DNA of 64,000 bases from Lates calcarifer. Lineage: Eukaryota > Chordata > Actinopteri > Centropomidae. Both the position numbers and the translations under genes were made by a program. Within the stretch, counting starts at the first letter, position 1. Each line of letters opens with the position of its first letter. Under the pieces are notes generated by a model that did not search any database, was not told where the DNA came from, and saw only the letters and a list, made by a program, of their open reading frames with translations. Below, one piece after another: positions 49,631 through 61,744 of the stretch. The stretch spans positions 3,358,071 to 3,422,070 of the forward strand of contig NC_066836.1 of assembly GCF_001640805.2 (NCBI RefSeq), in the 5' to 3' direction.

Positions 49631-50157
49631 AGTCCGTGTAAAGCAAATTCAGAGATTTGTCTCTGAACACATTATTTGAAAATCGATCCTAAAAACATGT
49701 GTAAAGTCTGAAAACTGTGTTACTGTATTGTGGAGTTAAACCGTTTTGCAGTTTTCCATCTGTATTTTATGGGCGGGGCTGAAACGGTGGCTCACACCAC
49801 CACTCATAACCCCGCCCCTAAAACTGTCACTGGTACAAATGGCAGCGCTGCATTAGCAACAGCTCGGTTGTCATCTTTATTTAAATTTTTACATTTTGAA
49901 AGACCCAGAGAGGAGGTGGATTAGTTTAGTTTTACAAACTTTCATCAGTGACAATGGGAATTTCCAAGTAATCTGCTGTCACTTTTGAATGAGGCTGAAC
50001 CAACCATGAACGTCTATACAACTCCAAGGCTGCTAGTATCAGTTTTACAGGTCGTGGAGCTAACAGGTTGCTAATGGTCACAGTGCTGCAGCATTAGAGT
50101 GGGTGTGGTTTCAGCCCCTGCAGCAGACACGCCCCCAGCATCATTATTTTGAAACCA
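49631..50157. mobile_element. Unclassified teleost-type interspersed repeat (probable)
   Basis: The block starting AGTCCGTGTAAAGCAAATTC, with GTGTAAAGTCTGAAAACTG, GGGCGGGG...CCCCGCCC and CACGCCCCCAGCAT landmarks, resembles from memory a repeat seen scattered in fish genomes. I cannot assign a class, and I see no terminal inverted repeats or target duplication. It lies directly left of the LINE fragment. A nested hairpin sits at 49771-49817. Confidence 0.4.
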
Positions 50158-50206
50158 AATTTTTATAAACTTAGATTTTAGTTTAGTTCAGTTCAGTTCC
50201 TCCCGC

Positions 50207-50668
50207 TTATTCCAGAATCAGGTTGCGGTGGAAGCAGGCTAAGCAAGGCATTCCAGACGTCCCTCTCCCCGGCAACGTTTTCCAGCTCCTCCTGGGGGAT
50301 ACCGAGGCGTTCCAAGGCCAGAAGAAACACAATCTCCAACGTGTCCTAGGTCTACCCCGGGGTCTCTTCCCAGTTGGGTGTGTCCGGAAGATCTCCGAAG
50401 GGAGTCTCCTAGGAGGCATCCTACCCAGATGCCCGAACCACCTCAACTGGCTCCTTTTGATGTGAAGGAGCAGGGGCTCTACTCGGAGCTCCCTCCGGAT
50501 TCTCGCCCCATCTCTAAGGCTGAGCCCAGACACCCTCCAGATGAAACTAATTTCCGCCGCCTGTATCCGCGATCTCAGTCTTTCGGTCACTACCCAGTTC
50601 TCGTGACCATAGGTGAGAGTCAGAACATATATCGACTGGCACATTGAAAGCTTTGCCTTTTGACTCAA
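50207..50668 (-). pseudogene. LINE reverse-transcriptase C-terminus, frameshifted
   Basis: The 153-codon open frame lacks a genuine start. It shows the family's C-terminal motifs in order: SIYVLTLTYGHE (residues about 12-23), RSRIQAAE (32-39), SLRDGARIRRELRVEPLL (50-67), RSQLRWFGHLGRMPP (72-86) and RPRGRPRTRW (102-111). In an active element this region completes the ORF2 polyprotein (endonuclease plus reverse transcriptase) that copies the RNA into DNA in the nucleus. Directly after RPRTRW, near 50325-50335, the frame changes: the family tail (ERLGIPQEELE...) lies in another frame. The linker after SLRD is also a few residues short. The endonuclease and catalytic palm are absent, so it is dead. 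Confidence 0.85.
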
Positions 50669-50682
50669 CTCCCGTCTGTCAA
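50207..50682 (-). mobile_element. 5'-truncated LINE 3' end
   Basis: This is the terminal part of a non-LTR retrotransposon, inserted in minus orientation. The plus strand shows the family's familiar 'gcagcaggctaag', 'ccagctcctcctggggg' and 'gatgcccgaaccacctcaa' segments. It covers only the C-terminal reverse-transcriptase region and runs off (5' truncation) near 50682, as is usual for target-primed reverse transcription. The clade (L2/CR1-, Rex- or RTE-like) cannot be settled by eye. Confidence 0.85.
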
Positions 50683-53263
50683 TTTACAGATTTAATTATT
50701 ATCTTTTATTTATTTATTTTAACCATTCAAATTTAATTGAGTGGCTAATGGCACTTTTTTTTTTTTTTTTTTTTCTGTGGTGTGACTAATTCGGAACGCG
50801 TTAGTATTACTGTTTTACACAGACTTTGATAGGTGGGTACACAGTACTGAGTCCATTGCACGGTTAGCAAATGTCAACACAAACATAAATCACTCTCTGC
50901 CATTACGTCCAGTAAAAAGTCTCTGAATACTATTATGACTTCTGTTATTAGTTTTGTGGTATTTGTGTGTATGGACTCAGTCACCATGTAGTTAAGGTGA
51001 GGGGAATCATTGTGGTCATTCCAGCTAAAGTAAATGTAAGGAAACAATGTTTATGGTGAAGGGACATAGATCATATTTGTGGCTAAGTAATAAAAATGTC
51101 AACATTGTCTACAGAACAGAATGTGAATATGGACAAAAGCCTACAGTTCCATTCATCATCATGATCTCCACATCCTTGCCTTTGGCTGCACATGACTTCT
51201 GCACTACTAGATCACACCACATCTTGCTTTGCCAATAAACATGCTGTAACTTACTAATGCAGAATAGCTGCACATGAATACAATTCTTATGAGACGAGGC
51301 TGGAATGGGGGCTGACTCGCTGGTACAGTTCTGAATGTGTACGGGACTGATGTGTATGGTGTGTCGCAGAGTTGGCTGTGTGTGTTCACAGGAAACAAGG
51401 AGCACCCTAGGGCTCAGTTCTCGGCCTGGCTCAGACTCCAGGAGGGAGGGGGGTCTTGGGGGGTCTCTACAAAGTCTGGAAAAATGATTCCCAGTGACCT
51501 GAAAACAGCCAAAAGCAATACAGCCACAAGGAAACCATGGCCACTCACCAATACTAACAATTAAAATGAGAACTGTGTTAAAAACTGTACAGGAGGTGGC
51601 AAATGCCCATTAATTTATGACAATGTGTTTGACTTTCAAGGGGAGTGAGTGATTTATCAGTTACAAAACAGTGTGGGTGGGTGACAGGAGATGCAGAAAA
51701 CCCTGCAAATATCCCAACTCAGCAGTTCAGCTGATGGAAAACTTGACAAAAAGACTTCTTTGTTTGATTGCCTTCATGTTACATGATTTAAACATCACAG
51801 GCTTTTCCTGTTGAAACATATTTTCACATGAAGGACACAATTATCAAAGCAATACTGCATCAATTCTGACACTCCAGCACTTCTTGAGTCTCAGAAGGAG
51901 TTTAACAATACTGATATTGCAGAAGGGTTGGATGAACATAGTTTTGATGAACAGTGATGCTAAACAAATGGACTCTGTGAACTGAAAATGGCCTCAAACA
52001 AGGTCCATGCATCATGCATGAGGAGTAAAGAGACCGACTGATGCGGAGTGTTTGAAGAACAAGGTAGAGACCTATGGGGGTCAACAAAGAAATCATCTCC
52101 TGGGAATATTTACATTTGATTATTTCTTTCCAAATTACAGCTCAATTCAAAGAAAAATATCAGTGTGAATAAAATGCAGTGATTCTCATTACTGTTTCTG
52201 AATCAACTTTAGATGACTAACCAATGGGCAATGTCATTGGGAAACCAAAAGAAACCAGTCAATATCTTCAACTTAGCATGGGGTGGAATGGAAGAAAAAA
52301 GCTTCAAAAGAATATTTCAAGTGACACAACATTCTTTTCAGGGGTATACATTTTTTTTACTTTTAGCATTTGCTAGCTTGCACACATAGTTTGCTCATTT
52401 CGAGTTGATTGCTGTCATTAAAGTGCTTGTCTTCATAGTTCTAATTGTATAGATCAGTATTCAAATGACACAGGCATATATTCCATATTTGCCTTTATGT
52501 TTCTCAGTATTGTTAAATGCAAATGAAATCTTCAGTCTTTCAAATTCAGCTAAATTGATGCATCTGTGTTCTTATCTGAATGCTAAGTAGGTTAATGTCA
52601 TGCTTATGCACCTCTAATACTTAAGCTAAGAGAAGCTAAAAGTACCAAGCTGAAATAAAATTTTAAAAAAAACTCAAACTTGCCTTGTGACAGGCTCTCA
52701 GAAAAGTTGGCTGACAACAAAAGTGGTGTCAATCAGCTGATGCAAAAGTGACTTCATGTGCCAAATCAAACCAACGTTCTACAGAAAAATTTCTCTTTAA
52801 CCTGTGGCAGGTTTTTCTGAAACCAGCATGCTTTGATAGGAGAAAAGTAATAATGTGGAAGACCTGTTGTAACTCATTTTGAAATATACATCACAATATG
52901 TGTAACCCTGGTGATCTAGCCATTTACACTTACTTAACCTCATAGCAAGGTCATGAAGAAACAAGCGAGTAATGAAGAAATACTATTTAATGATGGAAAT
53001 ATGTGTTTTAAACCTCTTTATCATGACATACATACAAAATCTCACTGCACTGTAAAATGTGAATTTGCACATATCAAGCTCAGTCCTGTCATTGTTTTAG
53101 AATGTGGACATATTTATCTAAGTGCACTTCAGACCAGCAATTCAGTGTGATATTAGAACTTCCTGTTTTGGTAGCTTACCATACTTCATCCACCTGTGGA
53201 CAGATTTTAAATCACCTCACAGTCAGGAATATAAACATGCATGTTTTTGATGCTTTATTTGTA
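50683..53263. other. Gene-free AT-rich stretch
   Basis: It holds a T20 run (50755-50774) and a G-rich patch (51441-51466). Otherwise nothing recognisable. Confidence 0.4.
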
Positions 53264-53374
<111 letters not shown>

Positions 53375-54707
53375 GTGGAGGCACATGCAACATCTGTCTG
53401 ACTCCGTAGGCAAGCAGCAGCCCAACCAGACATGCCCAATGAAATATGCATGACACACTAGCATGTGATATGTCAAAAGGAAAAAAAAATCTACTTCTCC
53501 TCATCCTCCAGTGGCTCAGCTGTTCATTCATTATACATGGATGCTCCATGCACCTCCACTTTGTGCATATTACTGTTTCTATACATACCTACTGCACCTG
53601 CCCTGCCTGTACCACACAGTGCTGTTCAGAAAATGTGATTTATATACATTAATACTCTGACATGTTGTGTACCAAACATTGGACACTCTGTCCTCTCCCT
53701 CAAATGTACAGTCCAGGATATGATAGTACTTTAACCTATAGGCAGTCCATGAAAGCTTCTGTGTTTGGTGTTGTGAATGTAAAACCCAGTGTCAGGTCAG
53801 GTCTGGCTTGAAATGGCAGCCTTTCAGTTTGTAGTCAGTTCAAGAAAAAACTGACCAGAAAAAACAACCTGTTGCAGTCTGCAAATAATGACTGTCCTCA
53901 TTCTTGATGCACAAGCTGGCACAATTGCTGTCCTGTATGTGTGCCTGAGCTGGTCCCAGTCATCAGTGTCCTTCAGGTGGAGTTGACAGGTGCTACTGAT
54001 AGCTTCTCCTACACGAGAAATCACATTTGCATGAAGCTGAAGCAAGCACTGCACAGCTAGCGTGTGTTTGACTCCCAGTGTGTAAAGAGGGGTTATGGAG
54101 GCTGGTTACAAAATGTTACCACGAGGAACTATTTCTGGCCAAGCACAGTGAGGAGTCTTGTCTTTATCATCACGAGGCTACCAGGAAATCATTGGATATG
54201 CCAGAATGTCACTAGGCCAACAAATGCAAATGAGTCTAAGTCAAAATCATTTAGGTATCAGGACTTCTTGTAAGAACAGGGCCATTGGTATATAAGCTAT
54301 TGTATACTAACAGACAAAGAAATGAGCTCAACCTATGGAGGCACCAACATTATCAATAGAAAATCTAAAGATGTCACAGTACCACCCAATCTGAATAATT
54401 GACACATCACCTTAAGGCATGGGCAGTGCAGAAACATCAATGCTGTGCAACAAATATGAAAAAATAATACACACAGATCAGACAGACTTGCCCAATATCA
54501 CAAAAGTGGAAGTCCACTCCCTGCAGCTTTTCTTCCTTCACTGAGGCACTGGGAGAACCATATGGAGACGGTATGGGATATGACAGGATTTATTCCCAGG
54601 CCTCATTTGTTTGCTGCTCATGTTAACATCAGCTGGTGCAGGGTATTATTTGACTCAGAGCCAAAGCCTCAGTGACTCGTTCAGTTTAGCTCTCTCAGAC
54701 ACAAACG
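53375..54707. other. Gene-free stretch with one unexplained frame
   Basis: The minus strand at 53824-54054 is open for 76 codons and reads unlike low-complexity DNA (it includes LKDTDDWDQLRHTYR). It begins at a GTG, has no ATG near its start, and I do not recognise it. The frame continues upstream to a stop near 54110. It may be a relic of a mobile element or an exon. The plus frame at 54064-54273 is unrecognised. Confidence 0.3.
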
Positions 54708-54730
54708 CCCCCCCCCCCCCCCCCCCCCCC
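54708..54730. repeat. C23 homopolymer
   Basis: 23 consecutive C residues on the plus strand. Long G/C homopolymers are rare in vertebrate DNA and can form G-quadruplex or i-motif structures; they are also error-prone in sequencing. Confidence 0.9.
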
Positions 54731-57499
54731 ATTTGAATTTTGGAAGTAGGTGTCACTTCTTTCAGGTGAATCAACGCTTTGCTTAAATGAGCCCAAAGTC
54801 AGACAGGTAACACATTTGTCAGGATTCTAGACATTTATCCTTAAGCTACTTAGTAACATACTAAACATCTCATTTTTAATTCTTTATCACCTAATGAGAA
54901 AATGACCATTTTGTGTCAAATATTTGACTGAAAAATCCCAGAGTGGGGAATATTTCAGTCCAACCAGACAGGTGTTACATTTGACTTACAACTCAGAGCA
55001 GCAAGTGTTGCATCATGTTGTGAACATTACGATTAATACAAGTGGGACAGAAGCAGGAATTTTTCATGTTTTTATTTTTTGCTATCTAAATCTGGATGTC
55101 TACCATGGACCACCTGGAAAATTTAAGTTTGTGTGATTGCTTTAGGGGACATGTCTGCACCATTCACTGTGTAGGAAATATACAGGTAAAGAGCCATCTA
55201 ATTCATATATCCTGTATGAGTCAGCAGTGCACCTGAAGTAACCTACAACCTTTGTTTGCCTTCATGAATACTCCTGTTTGAAGGATAAAACTTACTTCAA
55301 CAACAATCAGCTCTTTATAATTAAGTTATAAAAGTGCATTTAATGCCAGTGGAACATTCAAAGGCTAGTGTTGATCCCCCTACATAAAAAGGTAAAACAA
55401 GTTTGTTTGCAAAAACACAAATTCCTGAGGCCATTGTTGGTGCTCAAGAAGGAAACACACTCCAAAAATGACAGACTTATTGCAATAAATGAAACAGCCA
55501 TATCCTTGTACTTAAAAACAACCTGTGTCCAGTTTTCTGTCAAAGCATAATGCACACGCACTGGGGATATCAAAGGAGAGCCTGAGTATTACTCATAAGC
55601 CAATAACATATGGGGATAAACTAGGGTCAAAGGTTGCAGGAGGCAGAGGTCTGATCATAATCCTCTCATAACATAACCGATGATGGACACACACCTCACT
55701 TGAATCCTGACGTGCAGCAGGTCACTGGAGCGGCAGCTGGTTGGACAGATAACTGTTCAAAATGTCCCCCACACTGCACCAATCTTTGAATGACACCATT
55801 GGTAGGAATGTAAGTAATTATCTTTCCTTGCTTGATTTGTTTTTTGTTTTTTACCGATTGCCTTGGTTAAACAACTGCAACACAACTTTGTTCACCTTTG
55901 GGGAAAATCACTGAACCCGTTGAATACAATTCAGTTTAATGTGCTTGTGTTGATTTGTAGGTTACTCTGTAACAGTAAATATGAAATCTGCAGCATGTCA
56001 GAGATGAAACACTCTTATCTGTAGTAAACCCTCTTTGGCTGTCACACATAAATCCTCCTTTAAAACAGCTTTGAGTATTACTTTGTATTTTCAACACACT
56101 ACATTTTAAAACATGGGTGAACTTCTGCCACTGTAACGTGCCACCCAGTATAAGTATAGAAAGTGTCCCTCTGCACCAGCTCACCACTTTTGCCTGTCTG
56201 CACTCACATTCATAATGTTATCATGTGTCGACTGTGGATAAGTCAGCTTTTGGCCAAAGCTGATCCTGTCATCGCCACAGGGTCGGGGTCCAAGATAACC
56301 GCCATGATGTCCAGCTGTTACCAGCACTCAGCGTACCCACAATGGTTTGCTTGTGTTCTGAGCGGAGTGGAAGAGTTGTGCTCACAACGTTTAAGCCCTT
56401 ACTCGAGACCTCTGATTGCGTCAGTGGTGCACAGCTGTGCTGCAGAGAGCAGGCGGAGACTGTGGGTTGTAACAGGTTCAAGGGAGAGAGTGAGTCTGAG
56501 GTGTGTATTTGTTACTTTTTTTTCTGTTAATATGAAATGGTTCATGTGGACAAAATGTTCTTTACAAGGATATGGGAAATGAGGGAAAGGACTTATCTCA
56601 TTCCATGTGCTGATCACATAGTGTGAGATCATCATCATCATCATGCCCTTGATAATCTTTGTCCCCTTCTCAATTTCTTCTGAGACGTCCAGGTCAACAT
56701 GTTGTATGATATTTTCATCATTGCTCTTGTAGTATTCTCAGCATGAAGAAGCGATTTGTCACATTAGCCAATGAAATGTCAGCAGCATATGTGATCAGTT
56801 AAAAATGGCTTCAAAGAAAAATGGAGCTGGAGCGGAATAGCTGCCCTCATACAACCTGGTGAGCAACATGATGGGTCAATACTGCAACTAGCAAACCTCT
56901 CAAATTCTGTGTGTTAGGTTGCGGCAGTGTTGATGGAACCAAACCACCAACCAACATTAGCTCGTAGATCAGCTCTACCACCTGAACCTCCGTCCCCTAA
57001 ATGCTGAACTCTTCCTTTTCGAGAAACGTGCAGAGACCAGAAGGAAGTGATTTATGTTTCAATCACCAACTCCCAGAAGCCTGAAATCCTCAATTTACAA
57101 GACTTTTATATTTTAGGTGTGTCAGTGTGTATGTGGTGAAGGCATTTGAGAGAACACAAATAAACCTGCATGCATTATGGCTCCTACCCTCAGTGTGTAT
57201 GAGCAATCACACTCGTAGGAAAAGTGGGAGACTCAGATGGTGAGCAAGCGTGACATGAGAACATGCAGTTTTTATGTGTGTGTTGACGTGAGCATCTGCA
57301 CATAGGATAGACAGGCCACAACTGTCAGCATCAAAATTGAGTGTCAAGCAGGGACAATTTGATTAGTGAGCCGGAGAGATACCAGAAGCTGATTTAACTC
57401 ATTTCTAAATAGGAACAGCCAAGTTAAACACATCTCTCTCACAGCAATTTGACGTTAACTTTCTGATTTCACACCCACCAATCTAGCAGCAGAAATGGG
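54731..57499. other. Gene-free stretch
   Basis: No supported gene. A GC-balanced patch at 56170-56490 is open on both strands without recognisable protein. (ATC)n occurs at 56627-56643. Confidence 0.35.
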
Positions 57500-57960
57500 A
57501 ATTTGCCTCCGGACATGGCGGCAAGATGAAATGGACAGATATTCCTAAGTGGATAACAAACCGACGCCATGTCTAATCAAACCTTCACTCGGTGTAAAAA
57601 AAGAAAAAAACTCACGAACCGTGACATTCAAACAAATGGGTTAATTACTTTTTAAAAAGCCGGCACTTAAACACATTTGTTTCTTTTTAACTGCCAGTCG
57701 TAAAGTTCCTGTCAAGGGTTGCTGGGGCCATAAGATTCACTCTAAATGTAAATAAGTGGTGTTTTAAATGGCTGTTAGCCAGACGCTTGTTAGAGCAGGA
57801 GATAAACTGGGTAGCCTGTTCTCCACGGGTCAAGTCCCTAATTAACCCAAAACAGCTTCGTCATTTTCATTCAATTATGGAAAAGAATTGAGTGCTGCAA
57901 CCTGAGAGATAAATATGAGTTACATAAGTCTCCTGTGCTGCTGCTTCCTCCTCTCATGGC
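57500..57960. promoter_or_regulatory. Candidate conserved non-coding block
   Basis: It contains an inverted pair of GACATGGCG/CGCCATGTC (57512-57520, 57565-57573) with YY1-like ATGGCGGC, a CTAATTAACC core near 57838, TTCAATTATGG near 57870 and several CpG. It is repeat-free and looks like a developmental enhancer, pending alignment. Confidence 0.35.
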
Positions 57961-59082
57961 TGATGTATGATAGTGAATATAGGTGGTGTTCAGATAAAAC
58001 TGCTCATTAAGAGTTTAAAGTAAAACAAAACAAGCTGATTAGAGATAATAAGTTGGTTTTCTCCTCCAGCAGGATTTGGAAATCTCACTCTTGTCTAGTG
58101 AATGAATCTATGTGAGCATTTAGCAGCATTTCTGTACAGGGGAAACAACAGGAAATATCGGACAACGAGAGACAAGGTTATGAGTGGCAGAGCAGAAGAG
58201 AAGTGATGACGGAGAATGGGAAGGAGCAATGGAGGAAGAGGAGATGGAAAGGAGCAGATGAGGAAAAACATGATTCAAATCTACAGCATTGCAGCTACAG
58301 TGATGCATGGGCTTGTGCCTTAACCTGCTGAGACACCATTCCTCCACCTGGGGGGGAACAATCTAAATTGCATCAGCGAAGCGGTAGCACCATCGGAGTT
58401 GAAATTCCGAACAACCACCAAGATAAGAAAAATGGATTGATATGGTGGAGTAGATTATGTAACGTCCTGCTACTCCTCAAAACTCAGATAAGTGCATGCG
58501 TTTAACCTTCATTCAGTTATGAGAGGAAGTATGTGGAAGACATGGGAAAGCAAGATGGACACTGAAAAGGGAGGAAGAGAAAAACAGAAAGCCAGCAATG
58601 GGGAAAGGAAGGCAGGAACACTGAGGGCTTGGTTAAGCACAGGATGCACAGGTAGAAGTGCAAAAAATACACACACACACACACACTAAACAACATTTCA
58701 ATCAGGAAAGACACCAGTGCAAAAGAATGCAGACTGGTTCAGTTTATAGGAGTAAAACCCAAATATAGCCAATCAGAGACCTCCACTGCTTTACACAGCG
58801 ACTGACTACTTAATTTAAATTAAATGAGGGACCATGATAAGGGTTTATTATGTTATGGTAGATCTTCATATGAGAAAGTACTGGCCAAAAGACATCTCAT
58901 TGACTTATAAAATGTATGTATTTCATTCAGGTTCTGCTCTTACTCAATGACTTGGAAAGCATTTCAGTTATTTGGTGCCACCCAGGTCTGAATCCCATTG
59001 TTATCATTTGCTCACACACAACAGTTTACCAGAATAAGTGCTCCACAGTTCACATCCTAAGTCTGGTTCAGTCCTTATTCAC
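57961..59082. other. Gene-free stretch
   Basis: It contains a short (AC)n run at 58669-58686 and purine-rich tracts (58140-58270, 58550-58620), which yield charged pseudo-frames. No gene supported. Confidence 0.4.
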
Positions 59083-59254
59083 CTATAAAGAGGGGAGGGA
59101 AGGAGGAGGAGCACTCTGCCGGCTGCCTGCAGGGAAGGTGCAGGAAACCTCCTGCCTCCAGCCTCGGTTCATCCCTCTGATGGGAAGTCCTGCAGAGACG
59201 CCGCTGACCCTGAACAGAGCAGAGAGCGAGACGGGGAGGAGGAAGAGGCTGAAC
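59083..59254 (-). other. Candidate exon, minus strand (unidentified)
   Basis: On the minus strand a strong pyrimidine tract ends in TTTACAG at 59255-59261. A 172-base GC-rich segment with CpG follows, then ATAG and a GTGAAT donor (GT at 59082-59081). One frame stays open throughout; another runs as a Ser-rich stretch to a stop (SAASLQDFPSEG then stop). No known protein is recognised. It could be a coding exon, a terminal or lncRNA exon, or a chance pairing of splice-like sites. The plus-strand frame over the same bases (58916-59260) has no acceptor-like context. Confidence 0.25.
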
Positions 59255-60082
59255 CTGTAAAGGAAAAGAGGAGTGAGGAGGAGTGGTAGTGGTTAAGATA
59301 TGAAAATAAGCTGTTCCTGTCTTAGCTGGTATAGGGGACTATTTGATTTTTAGGGAGCTAACAAATTTCTACACATTCTAAACATCACTATCACTTTTAT
59401 CCCCCTGCTATTAAATAATTCTCCATTAAATTTAGAGCATCAGTGTGACCAGGAGTCTGATAGAGGTGTATTGTTTGTCTCTTGATAGAGCAGATATTGG
59501 TAGCAGCAGTTATACATAAGTATAGCTGTAAGCGAAATGGGAACTATAAATTAACTTTGCTCTCCACGGTGCCTCCAGAAAACAGCTACTGTCTCCAAAT
59601 CAAAATTAAGGAGGAAGTTCTTCACCAGCTCTTAATGACAGTTGTGTATTGTTCTAATCACATTACACTCATCAGCTGTATTTGAAGTTCCCTTAAGTAA
59701 GACTTTTATTTCCCAAATGTTCCAATTAAATCTATGGATAACCAAAGTTATTGCAGCCGACAGATACGACAGATAATATGGGACACAAAGAAGACTACAC
59801 ACAGAGGATTACAGTCCTTTTAATATCATGTCTGATTCCAGTGGTTCCACTGAAGAATATTCTTTAAACTAATTGATTCATGTTGTGAACAAGAGCAACT
59901 TTAATATTTCTCCCCATTAGAAGTGTTTTATGTATGTTAACATTGTAACTGATGCTTTAATATAATCACTCCATAACAAGGATACTGTGTGCATTTGAAC
60001 ATCATACCCACAGAGCACTGTGTAGGAGTACATCGTGAAGAGCTGTGATGAATTATAGCAGCAGCTTTTTCTCTCACTCACA

Positions 60083-60084
<2 letters not shown>
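59255..60084. other. Spacer
   Basis: Nothing recognised apart from ordinary AT-rich sequence. Confidence 0.35.

Positions 60085-60130
<46 letters not shown>
60085..60130. repeat. (CA)23 microsatellite
   Basis: Uninterrupted CA repeat, preceded by a degenerate CTCACT run from 60069. Confidence 0.9.
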
Positions 60131-60133
<3 letters not shown>

Positions 60134-60860
60134 CTGTTCAGTGGACTTTCCTCTCAGTGGGGTTCCGTTCTCCCTCGGCACTGAGCCGACACACGCCGCA
60201 GAGTGCTGACAGCAACACGCTGATGTCTGTGTCACGGCTTCCCTCCCTCTGCTTCCTGCTCCATCCTGACTGCAGCAGACCTCCTACATACTCCAGCTCT
60301 TTGTCAGTACATGTTCTTGTGCTTTTGCCTTTTTTTTTGATAGATATTCTACAGCATGATCCCACAACGACGACAATGTATGGATTAAGTGCATTTCAGG
60401 TAGTTTGTAGAATATGTTTAGAATTTGTCAGTTTTCTTTTTTTGTCTGTCTGATCTCTTCTGTGCCGTTCAGTAGGATTTTGAAGGAATAACTCTGAAGA
60501 GAGATAATATTGTATATACTGCAGGCTATATGTATAACTTTACAATCAACTATCAATTATGAACATATACAGGCGGACAGATAAGCCCTCAGGTGATCAT
60601 ACACCCCGGTTTCCAGGTGGTTGTGGTTATAACATCTGTTTAAATAAGGATATCCTCCATGAGAGATTGGGATTTCACGCTCAGCTGCACTAAATCCTTT
60701 TAAAGATGCTGCCGCTCCGGATAGCTTCCCCACAGACATAACATGGCTTCAGCGTCAGTAGCGAGGTCGTTTCTCTGTTCTGACAGGACAAACGCAGAGC
60801 AGCCAGCGGCTCATTAGAAAGCATTGCCCTGAGGGCTCAGCTCCACCTCTCAGACATGAC
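60131..60860. promoter_or_regulatory. CpG-enriched patch, possible non-coding exon or regulatory element
   Basis: CpG is locally enriched at 60165-60245 and 60675-60812. Open frames occur on both strands (60138-60365 minus, 60157-60453 plus, 60557-60739 minus), none recognisable. A small plus-strand ATG frame (24 codons) starts at 60743. Without splice or homology evidence, no gene is claimed. Confidence 0.2.
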
Positions 60861-60914
60861 AGGGAAACAGAGGGAAGACAGTGAGCCACCAGGAGAACTG
60901 GATCCCTGAAGAGA

Positions 60915-60948
<34 letters not shown>
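60915..60948. repeat. Compound (GT)n(GA)n microsatellite
   Basis: About seven GT units pass into about ten GA units. Confidence 0.9.
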
Positions 60949-61705
60949 TGGAGAGACAGCTACAAAGATGTGGATTGTTAGTAAGGAAACAAAACTGGAT
61001 ACCTTACATCTTATATACATCGTGTGACTGTATTTGTGTCTAAGTTCCATCAGTCTCTCACACACTTTAAAAATGTGACCCTGCTGATTCTCAAAAAGAG
61101 GAATCCTGGGTTCTGGGTTCTAAAATGCATTTGAGTTTGAGTGAACTTTCAACTCTGAGCAAAGGCAGAAGAGAAAAACTGACATACATGGCTGGTAATT
61201 TATCATCCAGATTACAGTAAATTAGTGTTTGAAATCAATCAATAAGCATCTTGTTCACATGAGTGACCTGGTTGATGGTTGATTTATTCTGATTTATGCC
61301 TGGTATGTGTGTTCTGATTAGGGATGGGCAAAACATACTCCATACAGGTCAGTGTGGTGCGACCTTATCTCCTCCAGATTATTTTGGACACAACTAAACT
61401 AACAGCGAATACATTTTGCAGGAAATGGAAGTGCTGGATGGATTCAGAGTGACCTTCCTTTTTTAATATTGCATATTAACATTTGCTGTTTGATTAATCA
61501 CAACCATGATCTTTCCCCAAACTTAAACAAGTGTTTTTGTTGCCTAAGCATAACTACACACAGCTGCCACATGTAGATATTGGTGGAGGTGAGAATCAAA
61601 AACTGCACTGGATTGTGATTCTCTGGTGATAGGATTGCTTGTTGTATTGGCCTGATGTGGAGCTGCAACCTTTAAAACTGAATAATTGGATACTTTTTTC
61701 TTTTC

Positions 61706-61710
<5 letters not shown>
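60949..61710. other. Spacer
   Basis: Nothing recognised. Confidence 0.35.

Positions 61711-61741
<31 letters not shown>
61711..61741. repeat. T31 run
   Basis: 31 consecutive T residues, the longest homopolymer here. Read on the minus strand it could be a poly-A tail, but no retroposon body is recognised on its right. Confidence 0.9.

Positions 61742-61744
<3 letters not shown>

Noticed and set aside
51441..51466. G-rich patch as a canonical G-quadruplex
   Set aside because: It has long G runs but not four separate G3 tracts with short loops in the strict pattern.
56163..56582. 139-codon plus frame
   Set aside because: It starts at a non-ATG codon, overlaps minus-strand frames, and has no recognisable motif or splice context. 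Possible but unsupported.
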